A DNA stretch of 8,093 nucleotides from Bacteroidota bacterium (lineage in GTDB: Bacteria > Bacteroidota > Bacteroidia > Bacteroidales > VadinHA17): contig DAOVLD010000065.1 of assembly GCA_030631445.1 (NCBI GenBank), positions 1 through 8,093 on the forward strand, given 5' to 3'. The position numbers and the translations under genes are program-made. Below, in pieces: positions 6,195 to 8,093 of this stretch. The stretch's first letter is position 1. Each line of letters begins with the position of its first letter. The notes beneath the pieces are model-generated. The model had not been told where the DNA came from. It worked only from the letters and a program-made list of their open reading frames with translations, and searched no databases.

Positions 6195-8093
6195 GTTTTC
6201 CTACTTTTGCCTCCAGTTTTTCCTTTTCTTCCTTATATAATTCCGGTTCGCCTATTGATCTCAGGTATTCGACCAATTCATTTAGTTGTATTTTTGTAAA
6301 ATCATTGACAGCACCATGTATATCATCAGGCGCATACTTGGTCCATATTTCTTCAAGGGTAAGAGCAAGCCCATGATGTAAGTAGGGTGGTGAAGCATAT
6401 ATATTATTTAAATGCGGTGTATCAAATAATATTGAATCATCGCTTGGGAGAAGGGTCCCGACATCAAACATTTTCATATTTGTAAAATAAGGAGGCGGAT
6501 GGCAGGTAATACAACGGTTCATAACAGGGATTTCGTTACCGAAGTTATCGTGTGTACGCTCAAATATCATTTTACCACGCAATTGCATATCATTTAATTC
6601 TCCGGTCGGATTATAAAGCAGATTCGGTGGATATTTTATTCCCGTAACAATATATGCGACCAATGCATCAAGCTCTTTATCGCTGTATGGTTCAGTCCTT
6701 GTCAATACTGTTGAAAACCGCATTCCATCCTGTTTATAAATGGTCTGGTTCTTCCCGTTCCATTTAAAGGGAGGGCAATCGCCAATATCTCGTAACGACT
6801 GTGTGTTTACCACGTTACGCCCCATATCCTTTGATGCCATATTATACAACAGGCCGTCTTCATGTTCGTCGGGATGACACGTATAGCATGCATACTGGTT
6901 TTGAAAGGTGCCTCCGGCATTGTTGAGCAATTGACGCCCGTGCCGTGCCACAGTTATCCTCCCGGGCCCATTCAGGTCAATGGTGTTTATTATCTCCAGG
7001 CTCCCGGTACTTATTATTGCAATCCTGTCTTCCAGGTGCTCTGCTACATATAGCAATTTCCCATCTGGAGAAAGAACAAGGCCTTTAGGATTGGCTCCTG
7101 TTGGAATTCTTTTAACCACATATCTGCTGCTGATTCCCAGATGATTGGAATAAAAGTTAAGTTTTTCAGTGGTGGATTCATCTATAAGGGCCCGGATGGA
7201 GTCAATATCAACGACTGATATACAATCTACCCCTGCATGGGATACAAAAGCACGTCTCCCGTCAGGTGTGATAACAATATCGAACGGATCAGCATAATAG
7301 GAATTGGGCTCATCCAATAACAATTGGATTATCCTGCCCTCTGGTTTTTGCTCTATTATCCCGATGCCATGGGTCATCATAAAACCTCTTTCAACCTGGA
7401 TTGATGGAATATAGTTTTTTGGCCTGATAAGCGTCATAATTGCCAGGTCACCTTCAGGTGTAAAGGCAACGTTTTCTATCATATACGCCGACTCCATATC
7501 CTTACGGTCAACTATTCTCTGGCTTTTAACATCTATCACACTCAATTCAGTAATTACCGGATCACCATAGGGTGCAAGCAGTGCACGCCTGCTTGTAACT
7601 AATACTTTACTTCCATCAGGAGACACCTGGATCCCTGTAGGATTATTCCCGGCAGTCAGTCTTTTCAGTTCTGTTTTGGATTGGAGATCAATAACAGATA
7701 CATCGCAGGTATATGAATTGACAACATACAGAAATTGTTCATCTGAACTCAGGGTAAGTCCTGCCGGGCCATTACCTGTTGGCAGGGTATCTGTTATTCT
7801 CATTTCAGTCAGATCAATAACCGATACATTGTCAGACCATTGATTACTTACATAAGCCTTACTGTCGTCATTATTCAATATTACACTGTGGGGGTGATTA
7901 CCAACATTAATCTTATGTAATACTCTTCTGCTTTCTGTGTCAACTATCAGTAACGTATTGGCTTCTTCAGTAACTACAAATAACCTTCTTCCGTCCTGAG
8001 ATAAAGCCAGGTTAAAAGGTGAATAATAATCCGCATTTATCAATTTTGCAATAATTCCGCTTTTCTGGGTATAGAGATGACATGAGAAACAAT
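6190..8093 (-). CDS. YVTN beta-propeller fused to di-heme cytochrome c peroxidase-like domain, 5' end beyond the window
   Basis: The frame is open to the window edge, giving 633 visible residues. The codon at 8043 is TTG, an internal Leu, not a natural start. Numbering from that Leu, residues about 8-360 are a YVTN/NHL-type propeller with repeats such as AYVSNQWSDNVSVIDL, LYVVNSYTCDVSVIDL and LYVAEHLEDRIAIIST, each followed by a G-x-x-P-x-G turn. Residues about 365-600 form a CCP/MauG-like domain with two heme-c motifs, CYTCH (386-390) and CITCH (511-515), a DTPHLNNIYASPPYLHHG block (541-558) and LTLEEIW. A further CFSCH (8091-8077) lies just before the propeller. Di-heme peroxidase-like enzymes reduce peroxide or oxidise protein and small-molecule substrates in the periplasm, and the propeller may dock a partner. 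The domain has one His at each CxxCH; the second axial ligands cannot be assigned. A charged tail (KEEKEKLEAKVGKH) ends the protein. It is the first visible gene of the putative operon. Confidence 0.9.
   Translation of the reverse strand, partial: CFSCHLYTQKSGIIAKLINADYYSPFNLALSQDGRRLFVVTEEANTLLIVDTESRRVLHKINVGNHPHSVILNNDDSKAYVSNQWSDNVSVIDLTEMRITDTLPTGNGPAGLTLSSDEQFLYVVNSYTCDVSVIDLQSKTELKRLTAGNNPTGIQVSPDGSKVLVTSRRALLAPYGDPVITELSVIDVKSQRIVDRKDMESAYMIENVAFTPEGDLAIMTLIRPKNYIPSIQVERGFMMTHGIGIIEQKPEGRIIQLLLDEPNSYYADPFDIVITPDGRRAFVSHAGVDCISVVDIDSIRALIDESTTEKLNFYSNHLGISSRYVVKRIPTGANPKGLVLSPDGKLLYVAEHLEDRIAIISTGSLEIINTIDLNGPGRITVARHGRQLLNNAGGTFQNQYACYTCHPDEHEDGLLYNMASKDMGRNVVNTQSLRDIGDCPPFKWNGKNQTIYKQDGMRFSTVLTRTEPYSDKELDALVAYIVTGIKYPPNLLYNPTGELNDMQLRGKMIFERTHDNFGNEIPVMNRCITCHPPPYFTNMKMFDVGTLLPSDDSILFDTPHLNNIYASPPYLHHGLALTLEEIWTKYAPDDIHGAVNDFTKIQLNELVEYLRSIGEPELYKEEKEKLEAKVGKH

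Noticed and set aside
8041..8043. TTG at 8043 as the start of the heme-propeller protein
   Set aside because: The frame is open upstream to the window edge and encodes plausible protein including CxxCH. An exported protein also needs a signal peptide, which is absent after this TTG.

Overview
The window most likely comes from a member of the Bacteroidota. The evidence is indirect: AT-rich DNA, starts preceded by A-rich stretches rather than clear Shine-Dalgarno sites, AT-rich simple repeats of the kind common between genes in that phylum, a lone four-helix-bundle (23S rRNA intervening-sequence type) gene, and exported multi-domain proteins. No rRNA, tRNA, CRISPR array or transposase was seen. 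All seven genes are on the minus strand, so transcription runs from base 8093 towards base 1.

In transcription order the layout is as follows. (1) 8093-6190 is the 3' part of an exported multiheme protein: a YVTN-type beta-propeller fused to a di-heme cytochrome c peroxidase/MauG-like domain, with a further CxxCH motif at the window edge. (2) 6162-4960 is a membrane-anchored or secreted seven-bladed propeller of the 'two-component regulator propeller' repeat type, without kinase or output domain. (3) 4948-3659 is a periplasmic type-1 substrate-binding protein with an unusual N-terminal extension. (4) 3611-2730 is a type I-beta DAHP synthase (aroF) that lacks the N-terminal regulatory domain. 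(5) 2462-1326 is a second, diverged substrate-binding protein. (6) 1144-800 is a four-helix-bundle protein bounded by a 19-bp inverted repeat. (7) 707-1 is the 5' part of a TPR lipoprotein. Genes 1 to 4 are spaced by 27, 11 and 47 bp and look like one operon. The 267-bp gap before gene 5 carries two GC-rich hairpins and a 3 x 24-bp tandem repeat.

The main point of interest is the extracytoplasmic set: a heme-propeller peroxidase-like enzyme, a seven-bladed propeller and two paralogous substrate-binding proteins, with no ABC permease or ATPase in the window. It resembles in outline the sets of an 'ABC-type substrate-binding protein plus beta-propeller protein' that accompany PQQ-dependent alcohol dehydrogenases in Proteobacteria. 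A working inference is a periplasmic redox module in which the binding proteins sense or deliver a small molecule, or act as accessory proteins, rather than feeding a transporter. The shikimate-pathway enzyme inside the operon is unexplained; it may be an ordinary neighbour or may hint at an aromatic compound. Function cannot be settled from this window.
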